A DNA stretch of 64,000 nt from positions 290,636,501-290,700,500 of the forward strand of contig NC_092341.1 of NCBI RefSeq assembly GCF_046630445.1. Direction: 5' to 3'. The notes below the pieces were generated by a model. The model ran no database searches. It saw only the letters and a program-made list of their open reading frames with translations, and was not told the DNA's origin. Made by a program: the position numbers and the translations under genes. Below are positions 49,130 through 61,438 of the stretch, one piece after another. Positions within the stretch are counted from its first letter, which is position 1; each line of letters begins with the position of its first letter. The DNA is from Rutidosis leptorrhynchoides. Lineage: Eukaryota; Streptophyta; Magnoliopsida; Asterales; Asteraceae.

Positions 49130-49800
49130 CAGAGTTGTAGAACTCGGTCAACCTCGGCAAGTACTCGTTGAGTTCACGGTTTTAAGATCTGTCTGAAGGT
49201 GCGTTTGTTTGCCTCTTAATGGAATGGTTCAGTGTTGAATGCTGAACCATTCAGCATTCAGTGCGTTTGTTTCTAACCTATGAATGACATATGGTGCTGA
49301 ATGGTTCAGAATTCAGTGCTGAACCATTCAGAGATGAAACACTTTCTTAACCATTAAGAGCCTAAATTTTCTGTAATTTTCTCCTCCAATCCAATCCTGA
49401 ACACTTAACTAATAGTATATTGAATATTTTATTCATGTTACACTTTGATAAGGTAATTTTACTCAGTTTATATCGTTCATTCTAAATGATTATCAAACAG
49501 CTTATTTTCATTCAGAACAAACTTTATTCAGAGGCTTTGAATCATTCAGATTCTGAACCATTCAGCGCTAAATCATTCAGTTTTATCAAACGCACCCTGA
49601 GTTCGAGTACTCTGTTCAATTACTCGGTCAACCTTTGTCAAAACTAGGGATTACTTGGTCAAATGCAGCCCAAATTCGGGAATAATTGAAAAATCGGCTA
49701 AAACTCAGTTCAAGTTAAATTTTGTCAATATCAGATACTCCAGAGTTGCCGAGTAATCAAAAAAAGAGTCAACCGAATACTCACCGAGTCGCTAGTTCTC
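49130..49800. repeat. Second dispersed-repeat copy, interrupted by a MITE
   Basis: Left part (49133-49190: ACTCGGTCAACCTCGGCAAG) and right part (49599-49800: TTACTCGGTCAACCTTTGTC, AAAAATCGGCTAAAACTC) resemble the repeat in SERK intron 10. They are separated by the hAT-like MITE at 49196-49598. Confidence 0.55.
49196..49598. mobile_element. hAT-like MITE, ~403 bp
   Basis: The ends AAGGTGCGTTTG and CAAACGCACCCT are inverse with one mismatch, of the GGTGCGTTTG type common in plant hAT MITEs. Sub-terminal DNA is full of TGAATGGTTCAG / CTGAACCATTCA repeats in both orientations. I could not see a convincing 8-bp TSD, perhaps because the host repeat has diverged. Confidence 0.75.
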
Positions 49801-49885
49801 CAACCTTAGAAGGAATAGTTGCCAACCGAAATTGTAATACCGTAAAGCTTACTGGACTTTCGATTATTCTTTCCTCTCTTCCCGA

Positions 49886-49896
49886 CCCCCCCCCCC

Positions 49897-49927
<31 letters not shown>
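49886..49927. repeat. Poly(C) tract, 42 bases with one A
   Basis: One of the longest homopolymer C runs one would expect in plant DNA; it could form i-motif/G-quadruplex structures, and its exact length is uncertain in an assembly. The frames through it (poly-Pro, poly-Gly) are not genes. Confidence 0.95.
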
Positions 49928-50472
49928 TTCCTTCATATAGCATGTTTGGTAACTACTTCTGGTTGTGTATAATTTTTTCATGAATCTATTCAAAATTTAA
50001 CAACACCACCAAATCTAGATGTGAGTAGTATATGCATCAGCCAATATTGTAAACTTAAACAATATACAGTTATGGTCCAATAATAAAAAAAAAATTGAAT
50101 AGATACAGCAATGGCATTAAACCATTGAATTCTTTAATATTTCAACAACTGCTAAAGTTCTTGCCTAGGAGCATTTGACTTTCTAAAATTTAACCTTAAA
50201 AACAGGAGAAAAAAACTCAGAAACAACTAAAGAATAAGAACAAGAGAAGAAAAGCAAAAGCAAATACGACTTTCAGCCAGACTACTTCATTCAAGTCTAG
50301 GGGCAAGACAACAGAAGCTACAAAAGTTCAAAATGATGATCAACTAACAATACCTAATCTTTCTGTTTTTGTCAGTTATAATCCATTCTCGATCTACCCT
50401 CAAAGTCCAACTCCAGCTACAAAATGTTAATAGTACTATTGACAAAGAATGCAGGGAGCTTGTACAGCTAAC

Positions 50473-51585
50473 TCATTCGCATTTAAAACTCATGATGCTA
50501 TTCATGTAAGTGTCACATAATCTCGGTACATGATTCTCAAAACTCTTCAAGAAACAAAGAAACTTTGGTTCAGAAATTTTAACAATCGTAGCAAAAGACG
50601 GTTTGTCTTTTACAAGCTCCTTTTCTTTCAAGATATTGAAAACTTGGTTCCTTGGTTTTATCCGTTTTTCTAAACTCAATGTCCAGAAATGCGTATTACG
50701 GATTAATACTGAAGGCGTATAATTTAGCTCCTTCATGAAATACTTCAACTTATCGCTAAGGTAACTTTCTGTAAAATTCAAACAGTTAGGCTGAGCCCTA
50801 AGCAGAGTAGCTATTTCATAATCAGACCAACCAAAACTCGAAAAAATTTGCATCTTCTTCTTGATTTGTGAATCGGTGTTAAATAAAACCACAGGGACAG
50901 CATGTATAAAATTCCCCAAATCACGCGAAATCCCCAATTTATCTTCAACATAACTCAAACTACTTTTGAGTAGATTCGGGTTTACCAAAAGCTGGTTAGG
51001 GTAAGTTACCACAAACTTGATAATCCTCTCATTTGATAAACCATAATTCTGCAATAATGAAATATTTGTTGGCGGTATTCTCATTTTCTGATGCGAGAAA
51101 GAAAACCGATTTGAGTTAATAATAGCATTAATCACATTTTCATTACTGCCAACTAATTTCCTAACACAATCAAGAAAGGGAATTATCTGGGAATGCAAAC
51201 CACGCCATAAAATAGTAGGGTTCTTCTTGATGAGACGGACAAGATCCGACCCGGATAACCCAAGTTCCTTAAAAACCCTAACTTTGGGTTCTAGGGTTTT
51301 GGTTGGCTTGGAATTTAGGATTCTTGGAGCACAATAAACGATTTGTTTGATCTGGGTATTGTTTAATCCGTAATTCTTTAAAATAGTAACAACTAAATCG
51401 GAGTTAATTGTGGATATGAGATGGGTAACGTTACCTTTTGAGGAGAGAAAGATGGCATCTTGTTTGGAAAAATTGAGGGAATGAATGAGGTAATCAACGA
51501 CTGAATTCGAGTTACCGGATAAAGTGGAGTAACGAGCTAAACCAAAAGGCCGGAGTCGGAAAATGAAGCCGGAAACCCTAAACAT
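50473..51585 (-). CDS. mTERF-family protein, organelle-targeted
   Basis: Intact single-exon frame of 370 residues. The first ~25 residues (MFRVSGFIFRLRPFGLARYS) are basic and hydroxylated without acids, as in a mitochondrial transit peptide. The rest is a chain of ~35-residue mTERF helical repeats with the typical proline and leucine spacing: LKNYGLNNTQIKQIVYCAP, KELGLSGSDLVRLIKKNP, LQNYGLSNERIIKFVVTYP, SSFGWSDYEIATLLRAQP and others. The family binds organelle nucleic acids and affects transcription, splicing or RNA stability. Length and lack of introns fit the expanded plant mTERF clade. It runs towards SERK with about 2 kb between stops. The substrate cannot be told from sequence. Confidence 0.93.
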   Translation of the reverse strand: MFRVSGFIFRLRPFGLARYSTLSGNSNSVVDYLIHSLNFSKQDAIFLSSKGNVTHLISTINSDLVVTILKNYGLNNTQIKQIVYCAPRILNSKPTKTLEPKVRVFKELGLSGSDLVRLIKKNPTILWRGLHSQIIPFLDCVRKLVGSNENVINAIINSNRFSFSHQKMRIPPTNISLLQNYGLSNERIIKFVVTYPNQLLVNPNLLKSSLSYVEDKLGISRDLGNFIHAVPVVLFNTDSQIKKKMQIFSSFGWSDYEIATLLRAQPNCLNFTESYLSDKLKYFMKELNYTPSVLIRNTHFWTLSLEKRIKPRNQVFNILKEKELVKDKPSFATIVKISEPKFLCFLKSFENHVPRLCDTYMNSIMSFKCE

Positions 51586-51649
51586 GTTGCGAAGAGTGGT
51601 GGCGGGCTTTCATGCCAGCAAAGATTTGAACTTCTTTAATCTTAACACT

Positions 51650-52004
51650 ATTTGTACTTGTTGGGGCGTGAGTTGGGGCGTGAGTTATTTTTTGTACTTT
51701 TTTGATCACTATGACGTGTGGCTTATTTGTGTGGAGTAGTGGTGGTGTGGGTTGGTGGTGTGGGTTAGGAGTATTGTGATGATGTGTTAAAATATAATTG
51801 GGTTAAATATTAAAAATGAATAAAAATAATATTTTTAAATAATAAAAATATAAAAAGAAAAAGGAAACGCCCGTTGCTTGTGGTGTTGGAATCCAACCAA
51901 TGCCCTCAAACTGGCCCAAAGCAATAACCCACTACGGATGAAAGGGGCGTTGCTTCATCGCCAACTAGGCTAGGCTGCCACACCGTTGGATGAGCACCAC
52001 TACA
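51650..52004. other. Upstream of mTERF; possible MITE debris
   Basis: A doubled GTTGGGGCGTGA word (51660-51682), an AT-rich middle and GGAAACGCCC / GGGGCGTTGC words (51865, 51944) suggest a small element with GGGCGTT-type inverted ends overlapping the mTERF promoter. Ends and TSD are not clear. Confidence 0.35.
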
Positions 52005-52089
52005 AGGAGTCTAATAATGAGTTATTATCTTACTATTTTGCTTTGGGTGAAAGGACTTTTAAAAGAGAAGAAACTAGAGATGCTGGTTG
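52005..52089 (+). pseudogene. SERK exon-11 fragment cut off by an LTR
   Basis: CTAATAATGAG to TATTTTGCTTTGG matches the end of SERK intron 10 (48058-48091), and the next 44 bases encode [14 protein letters not shown] as in exon 11, then stop at the TGAAGTGACC edge of M1 (52088). The acceptor AG has become GG. All substitutions I see in the coding part are at silent positions. Because intron sequence is included, this is a DNA-level duplicate rather than a retrocopy. The upstream exons are missing here. Confidence 0.85.
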
Positions 52090-53653
52090 AAGTGACCCGT
52101 CCTAATTCATCTGGACGGAGTCCATATCGATTACAAACGATTCACAATAGTTGGTTACATCGCGAGGTACTTGACCTCTATATGATATAATTTTACAAAC
52201 ATTGCATTCGTTTTTAAAAGACAAACTTTCATTACATCTAAAGTTGACGACATGTATACCATTTCATAATATATCCAACTAAAATTGACTTAATAATAAT
52301 CTTGATGAACTCGACGATTCGAATGCAACGTCTTTTGAAATATGCCATGAATGACTCCAAGTAATATCCATAAAATGAGCAAATGCACAGCGAAAGATTT
52401 CTTTCGTACCCGAGAATAAACATGATTTCAAGTGTCAACCAAAAGGTTTGTGAGTTCATTAGTTTATCATAAACAATCATTTCATAATTTGTAATAGACC
52501 ACAAGATTTCTTTTTTCCATTTCTCATAAACATACGTCCCATGCATAGAGACAAAATATCATTCATATGGATTGAACACCTGGTAACCGACATTCACAAT
52601 ATGCATATAAGAATATTCCCATCATTCCGGGATCCTCCTTCGGACATGATATAAATTTCGAAGTACTAAAGCATCCGGTACTTTGGATGGGGCTTGTTGG
52701 GCCCGATAGATCTATCTTTAGAGTTCGCAACAATTAGGGTGTCTGTTCCCTAATTCTTAGATTACCAGACTAAAAAGGGGCATATTCGGTTTAATAATCC
52801 AGCCATAGAATGTAGTTTCATTTACTTGTGTCTATTTCGTAAAACAGTTATAAAAACAGCGCATGTATTCTCAGTCCCAAAAATATATATTGCAAAAGCA
52901 TTTAAAAAAGGGAGCAAATGAAACTCACGCATATAAATATTGTAAAATAGTTATTAAAACATTGCATGTATTCTCAGCCCAAAAATATATATAAAAAGGG
53001 AATAATGAAACTCACCTAATGTATTTTGTAGTAAAAATACATATGACTATATTGAACAACTGAACAATGCAGAGTTGACCTCGGATTCATGAAACCTATA
53101 TCATTTGTGTATTCATTAATATATATATAATCGTAATCGAATAAATACATATATATTATTATTAGGGATATAATTTTTATATTAATATTAACAACTTCTA
53201 TATATATCCTTATTTAATTAAATGTAATCATTTTGTATATTTAAAATAAATAAGAGTATCGATATAGTTAGGTTATGTATATTATATATATTTTTGTATA
53301 TAATGTTTGTTTATCGAAACTAGTAGTTCTAATTACACTAATTTAATATTAGTAAAAATAATGATAATAACATTAATGATATACTTATGTTAATAAAAAA
53401 TTCCAATTTTTGGTAATAACCATGATATTAATAATAATACTTGTAAAAATTAATTTTACTGTAAATGATAGTTATGATAATGATTTTAGTAACTACCTAA
53501 TAATATTGATAACAACAAAAATAATAGTTTTAGTGATATCTAAATAATAATTTTAGCAAAAATGTTAGTAATGATAGTAGTAATTTTAATAATAACAATA
53601 CTAATAATTGGGATCATATTAACAATATTGATAGTATTTATAATTATACCTTT

Positions 53654-53689
<36 letters not shown>

Positions 53690-53884
53690 TCTTATATTTA
53701 TATAATGATAATACTAATAATAAGAATTATAATGATAATCTTTAATAATGTTAAGTTATTTTATTTTTACAACAATATTGATAATAATATCTAATACTAA
53801 TAACGAGTAGTAATAATACTAGTGGCGATAATAATAATAATGATATCATAGTTTATATTAATAATCATTTTTGCTAATAATAAT

Positions 53885-54008
<124 letters not shown>

Positions 54009-54049
54009 GGCTACCTTCAAAACAAGCTTCAAAAATAATAAATGCCCAC

Positions 54050-54118
54050 GCCCGGCCTCGAACTTGAGACCTCTCGCTCACCCTAACAACTCCCTTAACC
54101 ACTACGCTATCTCAACTT
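54050..54118 (-). other. tRNA-like module in M1's LTR (best A box)
   Basis: On the minus strand TAGCGTAGTGG (54099-54109) fits the plant Pol III A-box consensus TRGCNNAGYGG at every position. AGTTCGAGGCC (54054-54064) is a near B box about 35 bases further. The best preserved of the modules. Confidence 0.6.
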
Positions 54119-54329
54119 ATCTGCTTTATTATCACGACCAAATGTACTTAACCCGTATTATTTATTTCTTTTATTTCAGCCCAACATCCCCAAAATGGTA
54201 TACGGCCCACCAGAGAATGTGAGTTGGATCTCGGCCCAACTGTAATTTCGTAAGCCCAAGAATCAATTACTCAATCCTATGAACCAGCCTTGAAAAATTA
54301 ATTCATGCTGTAAAAAAAAAATAATGACT

Positions 54330-54400
54330 GCACCAAGTGGGAATCGAACTCAGGACCCCTCGGTTAAACACCCCCTCCTTAACCATTCGTCTGCTACTTA
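54330..54400 (-). other. Second tRNA-like module in M1's LTR
   Basis: The minus strand reads CAGACGAATGGTTAAGG, then GAGTTCGATTCCC (54340-54352), a good B box. Two modules in tandem repeat the layout of the large element's LTR at 7134-7442. Confidence 0.55.
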
Positions 54401-56523
54401 CTTTTTTGTTTTGATTACCTCCAAAAAACTCTTATAACCTATTTGATTTCGCCTCTTCTTCTTCAACTTTTGACATCATCAATACATCATTTTCCATTTT
54501 CATAATCAAACAGATAGTTGTCGACACTTTATAAATAAAGGTTGTATAAACAAATAAATCTTTAAGTATGGTCTTGAGTATCAACATCTTCACTCATCAT
54601 GAGCACTTCTCATTTCCACATAAAATCATGACATTACTTTATCATAATCGTCTTCATCATATACCACAACATTCTCTTCATCCTTTTTCGTCGTACAGTG
54701 GTAATATCATGGTGGTGGCAGCAGTTTTCTTTTATAGCAGCCGTAAAAGAAACAGACACGACTAGTAAAAGTGGCAACCAAGGTTGTTGTAGTGACGGTG
54801 AGGGTTCGAAGTAGAAGAAAATAAACAAATCTTTAAGTTGCAGCAGGGTTCTCGACACACAAACAAACCAGTAGCAGCAGTTTTAAAATGGTTCGATCAT
54901 GGTTGCAGGTGGAAAAGAAAACAGAAAAAAAATAAGAGAGAGGTGAGAGATGGAGAAGGTGGCGACTCTAATACAGAAACAGGTGGAGGGTGATGGTTCC
55001 CGGTGATGGTGGCGGATTGGAGTGGTGGAAGTGAGTTAATAAATGGAGAAGATAGAAACAGGACATGAAGTTAGGAGATGGTGGGTGTTCTTTGTGATTA
55101 GATGGAGTTCGATTATGAATGTAATAGCTTGCGAATAACAAATGATGCGGGTTTGTCTCAGTTAGCACCTAACAAAGAATTAAAGGTGATGTGGGTATCG
55201 AATTTATCACAGACAAATAAAAGAAGTTAAAATATAAAAAGCTGATTAGTCTGTGACAGATTTTTGGATCGTTCTTCATATTAAAGTCGTGATTTGTACT
55301 GAATGAGAATCATAAAGCAAGAATTACTGCAGAATGATAAAGATGGGAAACAGAATACACTGTGCTATATTTAAATATGTATAATGTATCTATATCCTTA
55401 TATATCAGTATTATATATATACTTACGTATGTATTTGTCTATATTTAAGTATATATCAGTAATCTATATGTACCTGTAAATGTTTTTATCTGTGTATTAA
55501 ATTTCAACTAATATTAATAAATACCATTGTATTTAATGATAATAATGTGATTAACATTTATTTTAATAAGAATACTAATATTAATAATAATATTTATAGT
55601 AATAATAAAAGTATTAATAACATTACTATAACAACTATAATTCCAACTTGTATTTAATATATTAACATTACCTTTTATTAATTTTGTAATATTCATATAA
55701 CATATTCGAATATTTAATTCAATATACTTAGTATATTAATTGTGTACAAAAAATTATATATATATATTTACATAGATTCATTTTAAATTACAAAATTATT
55801 ATCTTATAAATTATTTTCCATATTTAATTCTAATGATTAAATTATAATTTATAATTTTAAATCATTGCATGTATTTACATTTATATATATGTACGTATTC
55901 AATTACAAGCAATTGTTCGTGAATCGTCGGGAATAGTCAAAGGTCAAATATATACATGAACATAGTTCAAAGTTTTTTTTTTTTTTTTTTTGAGACTCAA
56001 CATTACAGACTTTGCTTATCGTGTCGGAAACATATGAAGATTAAGTTTAAATTTGGTCAGAAATTCCCGGGTCATCACAGTACCTACCTGTTAAAGAAAT
56101 TTTGTCCCGAAATTTGAGTGTGGTCGTCATGGCTAACAATAAAAAATGTTTTCATGACGAATATGAGTTGATGAATAGATTTTTATCATTATTGATTAAT
56201 ATAGATAAAACAATTCGATTACTCGAAGAGTACGAGTGAAGCTATCATAAGAGTGTGAAATGAGTAAATGTATATTCGTTTTAACCGATGACGTAGTTGT
56301 GATTGATTTTCGGAATTCATGGGATTTAAAGAAAATCTTCGTAATAGAATTTGGTTCTTTGACGATTATGGAAATCAGGATCTCCTTTGATTAAATGCAA
56401 TAATCTGTTTCGATTTCTCTGTCGGATTTTTCACTATAAATCCTCCCTCTTCTTTTCCTTATCTTCCATATCTCACATCTTCTATTCTTTCTCCACAATT
56501 CATACTTTAAAGCATTCATCAAT

Positions 56524-56697
56524 TTGCTCCATCCCGTTTTTATCCTTGATATACTTCTAACCTTCGTATCTGTCATTCTTCTCTTTCATCTACCACCAGA
56601 GGATTTTATTTACTTCTACTACTATCTTGGGGTTATAGTGTTATTAATTTTCCCGTGCCTTTACATGGCAATACGTATTGATATGCACGGTTTGTAA
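56524..56697 (+). pseudogene. Conserved antisense ORF, copy 2 (start codon lost)
   Basis: Antisense to M1 and 618 bp from its 3' LTR. 57 codons align without gaps to the last 57 of 12487-12711 and to 62601-62774, from HPVFILDILL through LLFHLPPEDFIYFYYY to RIDMHGL and the same stop. TTG stands where the others have the ATG before LNP, and I see no good upstream ATG in frame, so it may be unable to start, but the frame is otherwise open and conserved. Confidence 0.55.
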
Positions 56698-58475
56698 TTT
56701 ATGTGTTGTTGTCGGGCTTTGTATTTTTTTTATATTCAAGGGGTTTCATACTTTTGTCTCCTCTTCCCGACTACAAGTCAAGCGAATAATGGTCCGAAAT
56801 TCATAGGTATAGATTTTGAAATGATCATAGTTAATGTTCTAAGAAGGAAATCGTAATGGCACGATCTTGATTTGGTAAATTACCAGAATTCAGGAGAAAA
56901 GATAGAATTATCAATGAAACATGTTCTTGATATGTTTAGAGATTAGGTAGAATGTAAGAGTCGTGTAACATGGCACATGATGATGGTACTGAGAATCATC
57001 ACGTTTCATTAGAAACTCAGCATGAATTACTGTAATATAATCACGTTGATCAAGTGTCATTATATTATACTAACTCACGCATCAGTTTTCAACACTACTT
57101 CAAAAACATTCATATTTTAAATTCGAAGGCTCGCAGAATATAGAAACTAAAACAGTTTCCTTTTATGATATAATACGGATAGCGCAGAGAGATAATTAAT
57201 ATCGAACGAGAATATTTATGAAGATATCTTCGGAAATATTGAGGATATTAATAAAGAAAGGTACGATGATATCTTAGGATTTCAGAATCAAATTGTGATG
57301 AAAAAATTCATTCACGATGATTTAGAACAATTACGGAACAAGGCATTTGCTAAAGATTTCATCAGAAACAGAATCATCTGGATTCTTTATGTACAAGTTT
57401 AGTCCTTGTGATTTGTTCAGAGTCTCTTTCATGGTTTGTTCAATTCTGTATCATCAAACTTTTGACGGTTAAAGTCGTTTACAGTTTTTGCTGCTTCATT
57501 CAACTTTTTCAGAATTCAGAGTATTGATTCGTAGACTGGGTGCTTTTCAGAATTTCAGAATGGAAGATCATAGTTCTAAAAGATAAATGTTATATGTATA
57601 CATATAACTGTTGATGTAGACATGCTGTGAGTTTTTAAAGTACTGATTGCTGATTCCCGGTAATTGATATGGCAATTCTCGTTACAAGATGCGGATGAGT
57701 ACATGATGAGACTTCAATAGGTAAATATAGTGATTTGTCGAAGAGATTTAAACCAAGGAGCAATGAGGTTGCTGGTACGTCTGCTGGTAATATGATGGAA
57801 TATAAAAAAAAGTTCCCCGGTAACAATAAAAGAGCACACATATAAATCAAGGTTATAATAAGGTTGTTTATAACGAAAAGTCGAAGTTGACTTGTTGGAG
57901 CTGTGACAAAATTGGCTAATTTGAAAAAGGATTGTAATGCTATTTTTGGTAATAACAATGCCAAAGAAGCTAGCACAGATACGTGTTAAACGTTTACTCA
58001 GGTTCCGAGTGTTTTCAGGTGCATAACTATCTGCATCAATCTTTTCTTCAGTAGATGAAGTGCGGTTGGTTTATCCTCTCGATTGAGGTGTTTTCAAGTA
58101 TCATGAAAGGTTTGAACGCAGATTGAAATCGTCAAGATACAAATGAGGTTTAAGATGAAATCAAGTGGCAAACTTGAAGAATTGTTTAGTTTCATATGTT
58201 ATAATCAATATTTTAATTCATTTTAATTGTCTAATGTTGGTAGTCCTCAGTTGATAGTCCACAGTTAACAGTCCAATAATTCAGATATAGTTTAATATAT
58301 AATATTCTAATTAATTAATACGTATCGTGACCCGTGTACATGTCTCAGACTCGATCACAACTCAAAGTATATATATTATTTGAAAATCAACCTCAACCCT
58401 GTATAGAGAACTCGATCATTACTGCATATAGAGTGTCTATGGTGATTCCAAATAATATATATAGATGTGTCGATA
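56698..58475 (-). other. M1 interior up to the P insertion
   Basis: AT-rich, no recognised protein. The block 58290-58475 (GTATAGAGAACTCGATCATT, GTGTCTATGGTGATTCCAAA) is the inverse of 10500-10640 in the large element. The 113-residue hydrophobic minus-strand frame at 57635-57976 is not shared with the other copies as far as I can see. Confidence 0.6.
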
Positions 58476-59366
58476 TGTGATGACCCCGGAAATTTCTGAC
58501 CAAATTTAAACTTAATCTTTGTATGATTAATATTTCCGACGCGATAAACAAAGTCTGTAAAACTGAATCTCAAAATTTTTGAACTACTTTCATATATTCA
58601 AATACCTTTCGGTTGTTCTCAACGATTCGCGAACAATTATATGTATATAGATACATATATATATATACTATAACTTGAAAACGTAACAATGTATTAATTG
58701 TTTGATACCGTACATTAAACTTATTGGTTTAAATATTTATTTGAATATATATGATAAGTTGAAATATTAATTGTATGAATAACTTGCGACGTATATTTAA
58801 AACTTGTTTATGAATGTTGAAAATATATATTAACTTGGTCATAAAACAATTTGTTATTATATATATATCAACAAATAGCGAGACAATGATTTATAGAAGT
58901 AAATGACCAAAACACTCGAAAGTTTAAGATACACTTTGAATGATATAGTTTATTGATAATTTAAGACTATATTTTGACAAAGGTACGAGTCACAAAACGT
59001 AAATTGCGAGTTTTCTAAGCGTACAAAAATGCGTTCGAGAAACCAAAACCGGGACATAAGTCGAGTGACAGCGTACGAGTCATCGGAATGAAAATTACAA
59101 GTCAACTATGCACATAAATTTAATATAATATATAATTAATTATTTAAATTATATATATTATATATATTATATTTAATTATGTTGACAAACAAAACAACAA
59201 AAAATTGTGAGCTGTATTTTGGGGTCATGCGATCGCATGAGAAATAGACATAAAACCCATGCGATCGCATGGGCATCAGATTCCAAAAAGTTGCCTATAA
59301 AATGCCAGTTTCTGCTCGAGTTTTTCTTATACATATTACTCCCTCTGTAATTATTATTATTATTTA

Positions 59367-59459
<93 letters not shown>

Positions 59460-59526
59460 GATTAATATTATTATTAATCTTATTATTATTAGTAGTATTA
59501 ATATTATACATAAAATACTACGACGA
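58476..59526 (+). mobile_element. Element P: first ~1.05 kb of its 5' LTR
   Basis: Starts TGTGATGACC inside M1 after CGATA (58471-58475, the expected first TSD copy). It carries the palindrome pair (59226-59271), a TATA box (59295-59303) and an (ATT)n tract, and stops at CTACGACGA where M2 begins. It matches 61172-62160 of M2's LTR inverted, so P and M2 are the same family. Confidence 0.85.
59226..59271 (+). promoter_or_regulatory. Palindrome pair upstream of TATA, element P
   Basis: Two perfect CATGCGATCGCATG copies (59226-59239, 59258-59271), starts 32 bp apart. The TATA box CTATAAAATG is 24 bp downstream on the plus strand, the same layout as in element T. Confidence 0.8.
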
Positions 59527-61242
59527 TGTGATGATCGCTCCAAATCCATATGGACGAACACGTCATTCATCGATTTCATTGCGAGGTATTTGACCTCTAT
59601 ATGATACGTTTTGTAAACATTGCATTCTTTTGAAAAGGCACACCATAAATGAATATTTAAATCAAAGATTTTCGACATCTGATGATTTCTACATATAGAC
59701 AATCACCGTAATATAATAGTTTACAATGATACTTCCATTGACAATGATACTTCCATTGACAATGCAGTCAAAATAAGATACTTGGTGATGATTTGGTGAA
59801 TGCAACGTTTCCTTGAAAAATATGTCATGTAAGACTCCAGGCACATAGCTTGTCTAACATATAAGCAAACAGCGGAAGACTTCTAGGAACCTGAGAATAA
59901 ACATGCTAAAAAGTGTCAACACAAAGGTTGGTGAGTTCATAGTTTTAGTGTTTCGCATAATTTGTATATAAAAGTGGATCACAAGATTTCAGTTGTTTCA
60001 TCCAGAAACGTTTATCAAAATATCCTACGAAATTGAGCACCCTGGTAACTAAACTTAACGTATATATAATTTGTACCCTTTGTATAATCATCTTAATAAT
60101 ACACGCAAACCAACGTGTACGCTTCTCAAATAGCATACGTCCGTTAAAAGGCTAGTGCTCAAGCTCGGACGGGGATATCAAGCCCTATGGATCCATATAC
60201 TACTACTCGCGCCCACCAGTTCTTATAACCGACAGTTACTAGTTACCAAAGCTAAGGGATTTTCGGTTTAAACTCAGTGTAGAATTTAGTATGTACTTGT
60301 ATCCATTGCGTTTAAAATAAATTGCATGTATTCTCAGCCCAAAAATATAGATTGCAAAAGCAATTAAAAAGGGAGCAAATGAAACTCACCTTAGCAGCAT
60401 ATAAAGTCGTTCACCAAAATGTGACTGAAACTCGGATTACCAAATAACCGTAGATCTCAACCTAGAGAACATATGTTGGTCAATAAATGTCTATCAAGCT
60501 AGGTCAGGTCATAGTGTATCATAATCCTAATGCTCGAGATTGACATACAAAAGTTATCCAAAGTCGTTTCAAAAAGTCAATTTTGACAATAGTTCAACAA
60601 AACGAGACATACCTTATATAAGGAGTCATTTACTCGGTTGGTAATATTTAAAAGTTCACTTTATCAATCTCGTAAACAAGTTGTTTAAATCTTAATTGCA
60701 GATTCAAAAGCAATTTCAATTAACGTCAATCATAATTCAGTTGATCATATCTTTTAATCCGTTCATCGAAACTATTCGGTGTCTAAATGAAAAGTTATTG
60801 ATTTTTCGCCAGCTTTCCGAAAACATGTATATCATATACCTTTTACCAGTAATATATGTATTTAATTCGTGATTCATTATAAACTGTTTAACGACGAAAT
60901 TTAGCATACAAACATGTATAAATATATATACTCGAGCACTAGACATGGATACACAATTAATGTATAAAAGATAAAATATAAATGCTTACGTATCAATATT
61001 GTGATTCAATATTGCAGAAAAGTACGTAGACGCAACATAGATGATAACAGTAGGTTTGACTTGTAAATAATACCCATGAACATTACCCATAACCTCCATA
61101 GCTATAACCCATAATTTCCTTAACTTTATCCCGCTCAAAAACCCATTTTTGAAAGTGACACGCTCATAACCTCGTCGTAGTATTTTATGTATAATACTAA
61201 TTAATAATATTAATAATAATAAGATTAATAATAATATTAATC

Positions 61243-61248
<6 letters not shown>

Positions 61249-61306
<58 letters not shown>
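61249..61306. repeat. (TAA)n microsatellite in M2's LTR
   Basis: About 19 TAA units, matching the (ATT)n of element P at 59360-59457 in inverted position. Poly-Leu and poly-Tyr frames here are artefacts. Confidence 0.95.
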
Positions 61307-61309
<3 letters not shown>

Positions 61310-61392
61310 CAATAAATACGGAGTAATATATAATTTAGAGAAAGAAGTGTTAAAACTGAGCAATTTATAGAACTTTTTCTGAAAAAGTACCC

Positions 61393-61438
61393 TATGCGAT
61401 CGAATGAGATTTGTGCTTCAAGGCCATGTGATCGCATG
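61393..61438 (-). promoter_or_regulatory. Decayed palindrome pair, element M2
   Basis: TATGCGATCGAATG (61393-61406) and CATGTGATCGCATG (61425-61438): two and one changes from the perfect word, but starts still 32 bp apart. A minus-strand TATAAATTG lies at 61361-61369. Confidence 0.7.

Noticed and set aside
57635-57976. 113-codon hydrophobic minus-strand frame in M1
   Set aside because: AT-rich frame not evidently kept in the large element at the matching position; likely chance.
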